Source: Ophthalmolycus amberensis
Taxonomy: Eukaryota; Chordata; Actinopteri; Perciformes; Zoarcidae
Reading direction: 5' to 3'
Length of the DNA: 64,000 nt
Assembly: GCA_024529925.1 (NCBI GenBank)
Contig: JAFEUB010000902.1
Span: 124,001-188,000 of the forward strand
Part shown: piece after piece, positions 1 to 14,100 of the stretch
How positions within the stretch are numbered: position 1 is the stretch's first letter
Layout: each line of letters starts with the position of its first letter
The notes under the pieces: model-generated
The model's database searches: none
Told to the model about the DNA's origin: nothing
Seen by the model: only the letters and a program-made list of their open reading frames with translations
Position numbers and translations under genes: made by a program

Positions 1-14
1 CACAACACCAGCAC
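1..14 (-). CDS. cfap47: cfap47 exon 36, first 14 bases (runs off the window)
   Basis: After a TTTGCTCAG acceptor the bases read VLVL in the right phase, as expected after LLQIYK. The exon continues left of the window. Confidence 0.6.
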
Positions 15-3000
15 CTGAGCAAACGCAGATCCATTTTCAACACGTGCACGAATCAGACGTTCTTCAGCACAACTCTACTTTACAGTCAACCTTTGATTTA
101 ACAATTATTTGACCGGCAACAATCAGTCAATCAATAATAATCAGATATTTCTGACAACCGCTGACTGTAAGGGAGGGACAGACATAAATAGAGAGAAAGC
201 TTATTCAGCAACAAAATGTGACCAAAATGAGGACAAAAAAGTTTTTTAAAGAAAAAAAAAAATCCCAGAATAACTTAAAACATGAAGTGATTTACAAGAG
301 TACATCTAATCTGACAAGATGGAGAGTGGATGAAGTCAGACAGAGAGTGCCAGAAAGCTTTCCACCTTGTATATTTGCAGCAGGACGTCAGTCCAGGATC
401 GCTTGCTCAGAGACTCGAAGTCAACACTGCTGTAGTCCAGACCAAGTTCTTCCTTGTTTGACTGAGAGAAACACACATATGTATGCATATGGCACAATAA
501 GCTTTAAATATGTTGTGTGTGAGTGAAAGAGAGAGGAGAGGTTTTTTAAAATTGTTGTCAAAAAGGCATTACTAAAGCAATTGTTTTCCTTCTCCGAAAA
601 TAGATTTAGAGGACATGCAATGTAATTGACATGGTGTAGGTCTGGGATGGGTATCTGTACCTGCAGGAGGGAGCACCAGTGTTCGTACTCCTGCATGTCA
701 AGCAAGTACTGCGGTCGGATGTGACAAAGGCAGGCTCCCTGCACCCTGAACACACAATACAATGAAATGGAGACAATTGACGGCAGCCCCCAAAATGTCC
801 CTTTAACCCTTTTCAGACATAGAAAATGTAACATTTGTTGAAGTAACGAAATTGCAGTTCCAGAAGTGTTTCTGGGTCTGACCTTGTGACAATACTGTTG
901 TGACTGAAACACAAGACTAACATGTAACTTTGCCGTCACATGTGCGGAACCAAATGCACATCTGGAAGGAGCCTTAATCAGGAGTCAATCAAAGCAGTGA
1001 GAGCAGCATTGTAGCGTGGTATTTATCCGTGTAAGGCCTACCGGAGAAACGTCAGCATAGCTTCATGCTGCTGCAGCAGCTGATCGGTGCGCTGGTCTAT
1101 ATCAGAGGAAAGTCTCTGACTCCGAGGAATACCAGGAATCTGTTTGCCAGTCAGGTGGTGAAGCATGTCCGCTACAGACCTGGACACAACGGTACAATAT
1201 TTATGTCCCTTGCAATCTGGAGTAGAGGTCGACCTATGGTGGATTCTGAAAGGGAGTGTCCTCCCTGTCCGCCTGTCTTGTACGTATCGTGGACAGAGTG
1301 TTGAGTTATATATGTGAGGATAAACTGAAAACGGGTCAGATATGACACCAATACCACTTGTCTGCTGTCTGCCAGCCACAAAATCAGTGCCATTTCATCG
1401 AGTATTTAACAGTTGTTTAGACTATAAGCAGTAAAGATATGTTTTCCTTGGTTTGTACGTAGCCTCTATGTAAAACGGGGCTGGAGGTCTGCTCTTGACT
1501 TGCAGCCACTAATCGATCAACCTCTCATCTGGAGCCAGATCAATGCCCACGGATATGAAATGAAATCCCACCAGAGCTTCAACTCCAGTATCATTTGCTA
1601 TTTATCCATTTTAACCCTCTAAATAACCACTAATGACCAGAGTGGACTGCCCACTGCCATTTGAAAACAGACTTGTTGTATAAAACAGATCCTTTGCACA
1701 TGAGAGCCCCGTTTGTTCTTGAGATCTCTGTATGAAAGCAGCATTCAGCAGGCAGAACCCGCTTTCAATGACCTAGTTTCATCACGGTCGTTGACCAGAT
1801 TTAAACATTACTATGTAATCTTGTCATGTTAGCTACGTCAGCATGAGGAGGACTCATTTGAGACGGCTTCACATACACACCTGGAGTCCTTATTTTGAGT
1901 TACTTGATAAGTCCGTCCACTGGAATGATTCGTTTGAACTTTGGACACAACTCTGGATGGAGAGAAGAGGCACCATGATAAAAGAAGAAGTCTCCAAATG
2001 CGGATCCTGAACTCGACTGTTGGGTATACCTTCTGAGCGTGTGTGGCACAGAGATGGGGTGTGGCCCACTCGGCCACCCAAAGAAGCTAAACCACCTCTC
2101 CGCGGCCATTAATACATTCTGGTAATATCGTCCTTCCGTATTCCTGCTGGCCTGACCGCTGTCGCTGTCTGGAAAGGAGTCTGACGAGGGCAGATACACA
2201 CACAGCGCTGTACATAAAAACTCACGTATGCAACAAATAAATGCACTCAGACAATTACAAATAAAATACAATTACAAAAGTACATTTCATTTTCCGACCT
2301 GATGCCGTCGAGTTCTTGCTTGTTGAGCTGTTGCGGTCGAACAATGAGGAGGAGGAGGATGAAGTCGGACCGGAGGCAGGACTTGGTGTGTGATGGCGCT
2401 GCAGGATCGCCTCAACATCTGTGGCCCCTAAACGTCAGTGACATAGAAACCAATCAGATGCAAGGAGAGAAATGTTGCACGAACAATCATAGATGCTAAC
2501 TTAAGTTGGCATGAATAGGTGGTAGTACTAGTCAGCCTAAGACGCCGCCAGTCTGTAGGACTTTTTGATTGATACGATGAGGAACTAGGCTAAAACAAAG
2601 TTCACTGGATTTGGACGAGCTTGATGATTACACCGTTTGGATTTTGCAGCTAATTGGTGGCACTTGAAACTATTCATGTGGCAACAACGACTTCCTTTAC
2701 AGCTTTTCACACTCACTGACAGTTCACCAGATACTGCCATTGGACCAATACCCATCAGGTTTTCCTCAACTTTCATGAGGTCTGGTCCTTCAGCCTATAG
2801 AATTACATTGTGTCATGGATGTGTGTTGGGGCCAGTACCAGTCTTGAGAACTATCTGTAGCTCGGCGCGGTGCTGGGCCATGTAGGGCCACACTGTCAAC
2901 ACGCAGTTGTCAGCGATAGCACACAACGTCACCTTAAACCTGGCGGAAGAGACAGAGAAAAAAAGTCAAGTTAGTAGATTAAACCAACTTTAAATGGATG

Positions 3001-6000
3001 GGTTATTGTCAACAGAAGAAGAGGAATCAGCACAATAAGAAAGGGATTTGAACTGTTTTGAGGATGCTTTGTGAGCAACATGAAGGAAGAGAGAAGGCAA
3101 AAAGACTAAGACAAGAAGGGATTAAGTTTTACAATAAGCGGTTACTTGTTGTGGAGGTGGTCGGTGAAGGTGATGGCTGTGCAGAGGGACAGAGGGATGG
3201 CGGAGCAGAAGGACACGCTGCAGGCTAGAGAGGTCACATTGGCCTCCTGGTTCTGAATGCCTACTGGATGTCTCTATGGTTGCAGATAGAGAGGGATGAA
3301 TTCCACAGATCTTGATAGTATTTCTGTTTAAGTGCAAGCAGGCGCAAAATTGGGTTTCGCTCAAGCTGCTGCAAGATCTTCAAAAACTGACTGGGGAGAC
3401 ATCAGCCCGGACTGTGAGTGGAATTTATACCGACATGACGGAACCTGTGTGGATATACTGTAAACATCCGAATGAAATTAAGCAAGAAAAGTACAGATAA
3501 ATACAGCTGTGATGGAGGCATAAAAGTGTTGGACTTTAATCAATATGCTCTTCAGAAAGCGACTCTGTGAGTGAAACCAATTACATTTAGAGCGGTATGT
3601 TAATTTGCTCTGTCATTCACGACTGAATACCTTGAAAGGATGAATTACGTTCACTGGTATAAGTTGTAGGGGTGTGACTTTTTAGGAGGAAACGTCTCTG
3701 ATACCCTAAATAAACTCCGCACTGAGGCAAGTAACAAGAACAACATCCGCTTTTGGTCAGATGGTCCTCAGTAAAGTGGTCTGAGTACAGGTCTGTACCT
3801 GATCCTGGTGTTGGGCAGGGACGTTGTTACCCTCTGGGAAGATGATGGAAACGGGCCGAATCTTCACCCCATCCTCCAGTTCCACCTCGTCCACTTCAGC
3901 TGATACCGTGGTTCCACTGCAAAGTTGGACATACAGTGGATATGTAGAGGAAGGACATCTCCAACGAATGCAACATTAAACTCTCTGCTCCTATGCAATC
4001 AGCATCCTTCTCAAAATGGCTTGTGGGTACAGGGTAGTCCTTCAAAAAATACTTTGATGTCGATATTGTAGCATGTAAACGGTGCCCGTAGATATGATTA
4101 TTTGAGGAGCTGCACTGTGAGAACCGTCATAGTGCAACCAGATTGCTTCCCACTCAGAAATCGGACCAACAACGTAAACCCCGGAGGAGTGTGGATTAGC
4201 GAGTTAGCTCACAATGTAAGCACAATGCCAACATGAGCGCAGCTCTGGTTTGACTGATGAGAATCCTACTGAAATGAATAATGTAGTCAGTTTATGTGTG
4301 TGTGGCGGTGTTTCCTCTGTGTTTGTTCGGTTCCAAAGGCTCAACGCAAAGCTAAACAAAATGTAAATACAATAAAGATCCATCAATGTTACGGCTCCGC
4401 TCACCCAGAAAGATGACGACCGCAACTGTGATCGCAAAGCAGCTGTCCGTGTGCCATGATCCAAATAATCAAAAGGGAGGCATTCATGAAACATAACAGT
4501 TACTGGAACCGTTTTTGGCCTGGGTTGTGTGTGTGTGTGTGTGTGTGTATGTGTGTGTGTGTGTGTATAAACAAACCGAGGATATCCAACAGCCAGCAGG
4601 GTGAGTGTGGCGGTTGCGATGCCTTCCAGGGGTACTGGCGTGAGGAGGATCTGAGGGGGGTGGATGGTGATACAGGGAGGCTGGATGGTGACGGACAGCT
4701 CTCTGTAAGGTTCATGCACCGCCTCTCCTCCCATCCCCTGTCCTCCTTCGTCTTCCAGGTAGAGAGGGAGGGACACTTTGGTCACTCTGCCAGAGCCTAG
4801 GAGAATAAAATGTAATGCTATTATTTATTTAACACCCCAGGAAGTATTATTTTAATTTAAATTATCTTCGTTTTGCTCCATGTGAAGTATTATTTTGAGG
4901 GATGTTATAGTGTCTGTCTCACCCGCTGTGACAGCCTCAGCGCTGATGCTGACCGTCAAGTAGATGGACTGGCCCGGCCCCAGACTGCCTGATGATGGAG
5001 ACACCACGCATAGCTCCCCCTCTCTTCTGTACTCGGCTACTGCAGTTCCTCTGCAGCCAAACCTCCAGTTCACATGTTTCCTGATGCCCTTGCACCAAAA
5101 CACGCTCTCCTCACACACCGCTTTCAGCTCCAGTGTCTGCGGAGGGAGAGAGGAGTGAGAGGCAGAATGGGACTAAAAGAACAGACGGTGGTGATTAGAA
5201 ATTCAGTGGGAAGGTACAAGCTGCAAAGACAAGGTAGAAGTGAAAATGCAGTCCAGTAAGAAGTTGAGTGAAAGCGTTTAAGAATAGAGGGAAGATACCT
5301 TGGTGTAAGCATGAGACTGTGGTGCCTGGGGTTCCACATTGAACTCTAGGCTAGAGGGGGACATTTCCAGCGGGGCGCTCAGCACTAAAGGGACAGAAAA
5401 ACATTCCATTTAGCTCCGTGAACCCATAGTGCTACGTGTGACATTTAATCTGTACACAAACAATGGAGACACAGATCATCCCTGATTCAAGTTGCATTCC
5501 AGCAGGAGACAGTTAGTCTTTCAAATATCGATGTCCTTCACGAACGCATGAGCACACAAACTCCTAACTCCACATTTCCGAGCGCACCTGTGGCCTGTAC
5601 GTGCTGAGGCCATTGCGTCACCATGGCGACAGACCGGGGAAGAGGTTTGACGACAGGCTTCCTGCTGCCGGCTGACAGTGAGGAGGAGGCGGAGCAGGAG
5701 GTGGAGAGAGGGGACGGAGAAGCAGTGGCCCATCGCGCTCCGTTGACCATCAGTGGCAGGTGGAAATCATAGCCGACTGCCTGCTCGAAGACATTTCCTT
5801 TACTGGTCATCTCTACTTTATTAATATTCACAGACATTTTAAAGCTTTAAGCTGAGAGGGAGCTTTCCGTTTGCTTTTCGACGAGGCTGAAATCGGGTCT
5901 ACTATGAAATGCTTGGTCTGGATCTCACCTGGGTGGGGGAGAAGACAAGGGAACAGTCCACAGTCTGGTGGCCTCCGACTTCCACGACACTCACGCCCGG

Positions 6001-8009
6001 CTCCTTCTCTACTTGTAAAAATGCATATTCCAATCTTCCATTCTAGTCTCAGCCCACAAAGACAGTCATACGATAGCACTACATCCTTATTCGTTTCTCC
6101 TCGGGACTAGTACCCACCTATCACCACACAGTACAACTGTGAGGGCTGAGGGAGGTGCAGAGAGAAGTCGGAGTATTCTGCCAGGCCGAAGGTAACCCGG
6201 GCTGCGGCTGACGAGTGGTTTGTCAGAGCGAACGGTATCGCTCGCTGAGAGCCAGCATGGACCCCGAGAAACTGGAAACGGGCCTTGACAGAGGGAGGGA
6301 GAAATGAACACAAGTAGATGAGAGAGAAGTAGTCATCTGGAAGGTGGATATCTCAAAACCAGGACACGTTGCATGTATTATAAGGTCCTGGGATGAATGA
6401 AATCAATCAAGCCCATTCCAGTTGTCTTGACAAGACATTTCTATTATCTAAATATTGTATAATTTCAGCAGAGTAGACAACAAAAAAAGTGGCTGAAAAA
6501 GCGTCTGTATTCCTTTCATCTATTTAGTTTATCTATTAGAATCGTGCCCCGTCAAGCAAACTCTGTTGTAGCACCTCAACAGCTACAGCAAAGACAAATC
6601 AAAGAGTCATGTTGGAGCCATACAAAAGCATTATATCTTTCACTTCATTTCTTTCAAAGGTTGCAACGCCTGCTGTTTCTAAAGGCACACACACATATAC
6701 ATCCTCAACACAGTCTGTTGTCTCTTCTTCCTTCTCGCATCAGTCACTTGTCCCCCGTTCTTTGACTTTCCACGTCCATGAGACGAGCTATTATCACCTA
6801 TGTGGAGATTAGGTAATTATAAAAACCATGGAAATGTTCCAGGAGTCCATCTCAGACTAGAGCGCCCCAGGATCCATCACCGCAAATTCAAAACTGTAAT
6901 ATGTGCTTGAATGTGCTCGTGGGATAGAACAAGTAATAGAGCTTTTCACAGAGGCATTACACTCCAACATTAATGTCTTATAATGATATTGATGAATCTA
7001 ACAAGACTACAGGAGGTGTAAATGGGAAGATATATTTGCATAATAATCATTTTTATGTATCAGCAATGAAGCCATTCATTTTTGTCGATGGCACCCTTCA
7101 GGAATACATTACCTTTTGAATAATATAAATGAATTGTTCTTCTGTGTTTCTTTTGATTATATTTTCCTCTCATGGTGCATTTATGTCAGTCAATTGATAA
7201 AGAAATGTATGCTTTAATGTGAAGGGTGTGAAATACAAAGAGTTGCTCCCAATAAGAGAATTATTTCATCAGCTGAAAATCCATAACTAAGATACAATAA
7301 TATGTTTTCTTTAAAGCAAAATGGGGCAACTGACAGAGTGAAAGGGCCCAAAGCATCACTTATTAAACACCGCATCAGTCACAAAACAACCCCGTAAAGA
7401 TCACGACAAAGGACTTCACACAAAAATGTAACCTACAAGAACACGGCTTCAAAGAGGAGCATAGCAGTGAACATCTGTGTGGCAGCCCCCGACCACAACA
7501 ACAGCAGTTTATGTTGTCCCCTTCATGAAGCTGGTATTCACAGCTAAGTGCCTGTCTGCAAGGCCGGTGCACAAAGACACACAGTGTGGTGCAAAGTGCA
7601 CACATCCAGGATTCCAACAAGTGTCTCTGTCGACATACGCTGAACTCTACACACATTGTTGGTACCACATGTAAATCCCTTTTCAACCTGCTGTTTCTTC
7701 AGAGGTACTGGAACACTGCAGCAGTGTGCAAACTGTATTTTTTCCAACGAAGCTCCTGAATCTACGTCTTATTGCTTAACGATGCTCTTGTTGCATGATT
7801 GTAATAATCACAGATAATACACTGCTATTCCTTGAACATTTACCAAAGTGTACCGGCAGATATTGTCAGGCTTTTTGTTTACGTTTTAGATTTTGAGCTG
7901 CTTTGCTCAAAACACACAGAAAAACTCACCACACTGATGTTTACATTTGGAGGCTCCACTGATCCGCCCACTCTGAGCTCCAAGGACTTCATGTTCCTCA
8001 GAGCTATCT

Positions 8010-8100
<91 letters not shown>

Positions 8101-11100
8101 TCGGCCAAATCGCCAAAATAAGAAAACTACGAGCCCTCTCTCTCCTCTCCTCGTCTTTCCACCTCTCGCCCACCTTTACTGTGGTGTCAAACTTGATGAC
8201 AGAGTCGGGGCTGAAGTGGATCTGGAGTGCGGCCTGCCCCCCAGTCGGCACCACGCCCTCAGGTGGACTCACCACCAAGCCTGGCAAAGAAGAAACATCT
8301 AGGCACCTGCATCAGCGAGAGACGGAGAGAGAGACAGTCTGGCTACTTTTTCCTTCTTGGGTAAGTATCTGTGCAGAAACACAAGTAGCGTTCCTGTGTA
8401 GGCACCTGATAGTAGGCGTGGTTCTTTCCGGTGTTGTGTAAGACTGCAGTTCTGATAGAGGGCATGTTGAGAGGCACCGATCCAAACATGACTTTTTTAT
8501 CTGCCAGCTGGACGCTGGTGGACCCGACCTGAGAGGACAGAGAGGAAAACGGAAAATCCTTTGCTCTGCAGTATTCGTTCCATTGTGTTGTTATTGACAT
8601 GTGTAGTCCACCACTCTCCCTCACGCTGCATTGTCTAATTCTACTCCAGTCAGTGATTTCTCTCGTTTTACTGAAGGGCTTTTGACAGCACATGTATCCG
8701 TGGCATTTGTTCGACTCTCTGAAGAGAGGAGTGATGATAACAGCACAGGGACCGTTTTCACATGACAATCACGAGCCTTTCTTCAGACACTTTGCTTGAT
8801 TGTGTTCTGGTCCACTGAGGCTGCTGTCAGAGGAGAAATCAATATCTGCCTCTCAGATGGATTTGTGTGCAGTATGATTGTTGAACAGTGGTGGGCCGTC
8901 AGGGCCTGCAAGGCCTTCTCTGCTGGCCTAAACAGAATCACAAAGCTATTTATATTTAAAAAAATAAAATACAAATAAATTATAATTATTATAATTTAAT
9001 AATTTTCTTAAATGCACTACATGTATTATAATTTATAAAAATATTTTTCCCATTATCTGATTTTCTCATTGCACAGCTACTGTCTTCCTCAGTTGCTCTC
9101 AGATCTCACCTCTGTGTCTCTAGGTAAGAACAGAGCCAGAGGCCTGCAGACTCTCACCTGCAGCCAGTGCAGATTAAAGTACATGGGGACGATATTGTTG
9201 ATTGTCAGTGTTCAACCAATCAGATCTTTAGTTTGACATGTTGGGCGTATTCTTTGACGTGTCAGCGGCTGCTAGCGGCCTATAATGACGTCAGCATTAC
9301 GTGCCTCTCGTGTCCAGGTGCACGTGCTGCAGAGTGTGCTGTGATTGGTCAGTGGGCGAGCACGTGACTATCGTGAATCGAAACTTAACTTGCCAGCAGA
9401 GCTTAGTTGGAGGAGTAAGACTTCAAATTGAAAGATATGAAAGAAATTATAACATCTTTAGGGTTTTGCCTGGTGCAGATTTTTTTTTTTTTACCAAGCT
9501 TTGTTTTTTTAACACTCAATGGCTGAAGGAGGAGGAGAAACGGATTTAGTGGCGGAGTTACTGACAACCCTTTCTCAAGAAAGGACATTTCATGAAAAGC
9601 TGGACGAAATGGTCAGTCAACCCCACAGCTAGCAGCCTGACTCAGCAGGAAAAGGATTTGTATGAACGGTATTTCTTGCTGACAGCGTCGGAGAAGCGTT
9701 GCGCATTGTATGGCTGGGAATGCGTTTCATTTTAAGTGAGCTGTTGGTGTTTGGAGCTACGCTAACCTGAGGACACCGTAGCATTTGAAAACTTTTGGAG
9801 AGACTCAAGTGGATCTACAACTCAACGAACACGTCCGCAGGGAAACTGCTCCACAAACGCGGCCTGGCGTGAGGTCTGCGCCGGCGGAGGTGGGATCCCG
9901 GCCCCGCTGCAAACCTGATCCCGGTCCCACTGCGAACCTGATCCCGGTCCCACTACGAACCTGATCCCGGTCCCACTGCGAACCTGATCCCGGTCCCACT
10001 GCGAACCTGATCCCGGTCCCACTGCGAACCTGATCCCGGTCCCACTACGAACCTGATCCCGGTCCCACTGCGAACCTGATCCCGGTCCCACTGCGAACCT
10101 GATCCCGGTCCCACTGCGAACCTGATCCCGGCCCCACTGCGAACCTGATCCCGGTCCCGCTGCGAACCTGATCCCGGTCCCGCTGCGAACCTGATCCCGG
10201 TCCCGCTGCGAACCTGATCCCGGCCCCGCTGCGAACCTGATCCCGGTCCCACTGCGAACCTGATCCCGGTCCCGCTGCGAACCTGATCCCGGCCCCGCTG
10301 CGAACCTGATCCCGGTCCCACTGCGAACCTGATCCCGGTCCCACTGCGAACCTGCCGCAGCAGACCGGCGAAATATAACTGGGGAGGCTCGACTGTCACT
10401 GGTGTCCATGAATGGAGGACTTCTTACTGGAACCGAAACGATGTACTGGGATTAAACTCTTTAAGTTTCGCTAAGTGACAAACTGCGTTTGTTTTTTTAC
10501 ATAGTAACGTTATGACTGTTCATTTGTCTATCGTGTGGTTTTTATGAATAATATTTGAATGGCTCGTGCTCTTGTGTGGTGGAATGCGTGGATCCGCTGC
10601 AGGTTTGCTGGATTGATGCGTCATAATGAGGTTATTAGGAGGTAATTCAACTGTAGTAGGACAGCACTGAAGGCCCAGGTATAAAATCCACGGCCCGCCA
10701 CTGTTGTTGAACATTGGTCAAAGGAAGAGAAAAAAAAAAAGATCATTTGTATTTTTAAAATCTTTTTGCCAACTACCCTAATCACAGCTGTCTTGAGATA
10801 GTTGTTTAAGAGCTGGGTTATTAACAACGTTGCAGGAGGGAGTTGAAAAGTTTCTATGGATGTTTTGATATCACAACACTGCTGTGAAAACGTCACACTT
10901 TTAGGCTACATTTTAAAGTTAAAGGGCATCAATCTAACATTGAGAGCAAGATTAAGAAGATTTGTAACAGAGGCAAAGAGTAATAGTAGTTGCTGAAGAC
11001 ATAGCTGGCATGCAGTTGTGTTATGACCCAACTCCCACCACTCATACTCAACTGGTCAAGGCAAAAAGTTGTTAATACAAAGTCATCGTTTCCTATTTTA

Positions 11101-14100
11101 GGGGCCGACCTTAGCAACGCAGTGCAGGCGTTGTGTGTTGCCCTCGTGGACACAGAGGTCGAACTCTCCCTCAGAAGGGGAGGTGAAGGAGGGATGCCAC
11201 ACTACCTCGCAGTCCAATTCCCTGTACGGCTCCACTGAACCTGGCGAGGGAGGGGGTACATTTGTTGTATTCGCCCTCATTCAAACATTCATTCACAATA
11301 AAGCTCCTTAAAGAGAAACACAACAGGGAGGGAGATGATGCATGGTCACACTCCTGATATTGAGGCTTTGTAAACTCCCACCCTGGGACACTAAAGTCAA
11401 GCTGCACTCTTAGCACCTGTAGCTGGTCGAATGGTGAAGAGGAGGCCGCTCTCTGTGACTACCGGCCTCCATGTGAATTCTGCGGCGCGGTTACGCTGGT
11501 TCCGAAGGGTAACCGAGCTCCTGTATCCTGATTGGGCGAGCCATGTGTGGGTGGGGCGGAGCACCAGCAGGTCGGTGGACAGCTCCAGGGCCAAGGGGAC
11601 GACTTGGGCCTGGACCAGAATCTGACCAGGGTGTTGCTGGTTCACAGAGAAGGATACAGGTCTGGGGGGAAAGAAGTGTGTTTATATTTCACTAGAACTG
11701 CAATAATTGATTTACATGGAATAAAAGTGTGTGTGCTGCTGCTTCCTCCACCAACCTGTAGAAGTGACCCATGTTGCTGCTCTGAAATGTCAGCGGCAGG
11801 GTGTTGAGGGAGCGAGGTGGCAGGACGTGGGAGAGGGGTGAGGAGCCCTGTAGCTCCGGGCAGTCCACTTCCAGCTGCACCCAGACGAACACTGACAGAT
11901 GATTGATCAGCTCCAGCTTCTGAACACACACTGACTGCACACACACATCGCCGAAGTCCACTAACAACGGACCTGATGAGGAAGTAGTGACATTTTATTT
12001 ACCATTTCCAACACACAAAAACACACTACTACCTAATGTACAGATTGTACACACACTGTTATTAAATAGAAACCCTGACTGTGGCACTTCTGAATTGAGT
12101 CTCTAACCTATGACGACTTGGTAGAGCTCCTGAGCTGTCAGAGCCCTGTTGCAGTCTGCCACCTCCTGGCTGGTAGAGGGAACTGCACTCATTACCTGTA
12201 GAGAATGCAAGAGATTGAGACAGTTTAAGAAGAAAACTTTCACCTGAATTCTGCATTGAAATTCCACTCAGTGTAATAGTTAACTTATCTTGAGCACATC
12301 TGATCTGACCTGACTGTTAAGCTGCCGGTTGATGGATGTCCTGTCTTCGGGGCAGCTACGTCTGGCTGCTGGAGAAGCAGAGCTGTAGTTCGGCTTGGTC
12401 TCTGAGATGTTACTGCTCTCCAGGTCACTGATGCGGAGTGTCGGTGGAACGAGCCCGTGAGAAGGAACAATCCCGATATCCACGTCGTCGTCCTCCACTT
12501 TTTCCTGCTGTCTAACAACCGAAAACAAAGATCCAACGGCACGATTTACTGTCCAACGTTCTGATTGAAAAGCTTGAGATGGGCCTGTAGGTCAGCAATC
12601 AGAAAAAAACAGCCTACCTCTCACTGATCTTCTGCAGGCGAGTTCTTCTGAGCTGTTCGATGAAATCTGCGTAAATCTGTCGATCTCTCTGTCTCTGCCC
12701 CTCTTCTTCCTCAGTGAAAGCATAGCTGGTGTCCACATAGCGATAGCGGTGTACACCGGTGAAGATGGTCCTGAACAAGATGAAGGGAGGAATCCTTCAG
12801 TAACTGTGGAATTTTTAAACTTTTTAAATTTTTTGTCATTTTAACAACAATAAAAATTACAATTTCCTTTGGCACTTCGCCCAAACCCATTTTGGTTGAC
12901 GATATAGAGCAAGTGTGCTTCTTTCACCTCTACCTGTACTGTGTGTGTGCGGAGGCAGGCCTGATGCTCGTGGCGCGGTCATTAGGAAAAGCCAGGAACT
13001 CCTCCCCCTCCGTCCTCCGACTCCTCTGCCCGCGATGTTCGTGGAGTCGCGTTTGGTCAGCGCACAGGACGGCGGCAAACGCCATCCCGCGGCAGCGAGA
13101 CAGATCGCTGTGCCGGACGAGAGGCAGGGGTCCGCTCGGACAGGTCACTGCTGGAGAGGACAGATATGTGTGTCAAGATCATCTAAAGTCTGATGATGCA
13201 TTTCATAGACACCAAATCTAGATTATTATTTTCGTCTGCTTTGAGGACATTTCTGAGCAAAGTATTGAGAGACAGACACGTTGTTGGTTTTGGTCTTTTC
13301 GTGGGATTTATCCTTCAATATTCACCAGGATTCCGTTTAGGCACGGGGTGTGTGGTCTCACTGCAGCACACAGCAGACAGGTTAAGAGTGATGGTGTAGA
13401 AGCAGTGAAGCTCAATTCCAGTAACGTCTTCAGCGGTGTTGCTGGTCCTCTGAACAGTATCACCTAAGACATCTAGCTTCTGACACACCTGGAAGCGCCC
13501 TTGCTGCCCCGCAGTGAAAGACAAAACTACATCCTGAGGAATGCAACAGAGAGGAAAAAGTTCCCACATTTGCTCCTCCGCTGAATAAAAATCAATCAAT
13601 CAATCAATCCCCATCCTTACCTGGCATTGCCCGGGGCCAATTGTGCCAGTGGAGGGGTTGGTGGTGAAATGTGCTGCTTTGCGGAAGCGGAATTTGACAG
13701 GAAGTAGAGGGCAGAGGTTCTGCAGCAGGCACAGCAGGTCCACGCGTTGACCTGTCACGCAGGTGAGGAAATCAAACGTTCGAGAGGGACGAGGCACCAG
13801 AGACACAGGCAGTCCAGAGCCTGTCACTGCCAGCTCCACACTGCTGTTACCTAAAGAGGAAAGAAAAACACTGGTTTGATCAAAATATCCCTCACATATT
13901 GTACTTATTTATAATTAATGCCAGCTATACTGAATCATCAGGTAACTAAGCAATGAATTAAGTTACATGACCTGAATGTGTGGCTCGAAACAGTACTCTG
14001 AGCACCTGTGATGGATTGTATTGGATTATAATATGCAATGCGACATGAGAATGTGTGTTTGTCTGGAGTACCCTTATGGTGAGTGAAGCCACATCTGCTT

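Noticed and set aside
7832..8302. 156-codon plus ORF with poly-Thr/His
   Set aside because: Translation of a CA microsatellite opposite real cfap47 exons.
9822..10409. Long minus-strand ORFs with repeated SGTGIRFAVGP-like motifs
   Set aside because: They follow from a 23-bp minisatellite that keeps several frames open; the array lies in a transposon inside an intron.
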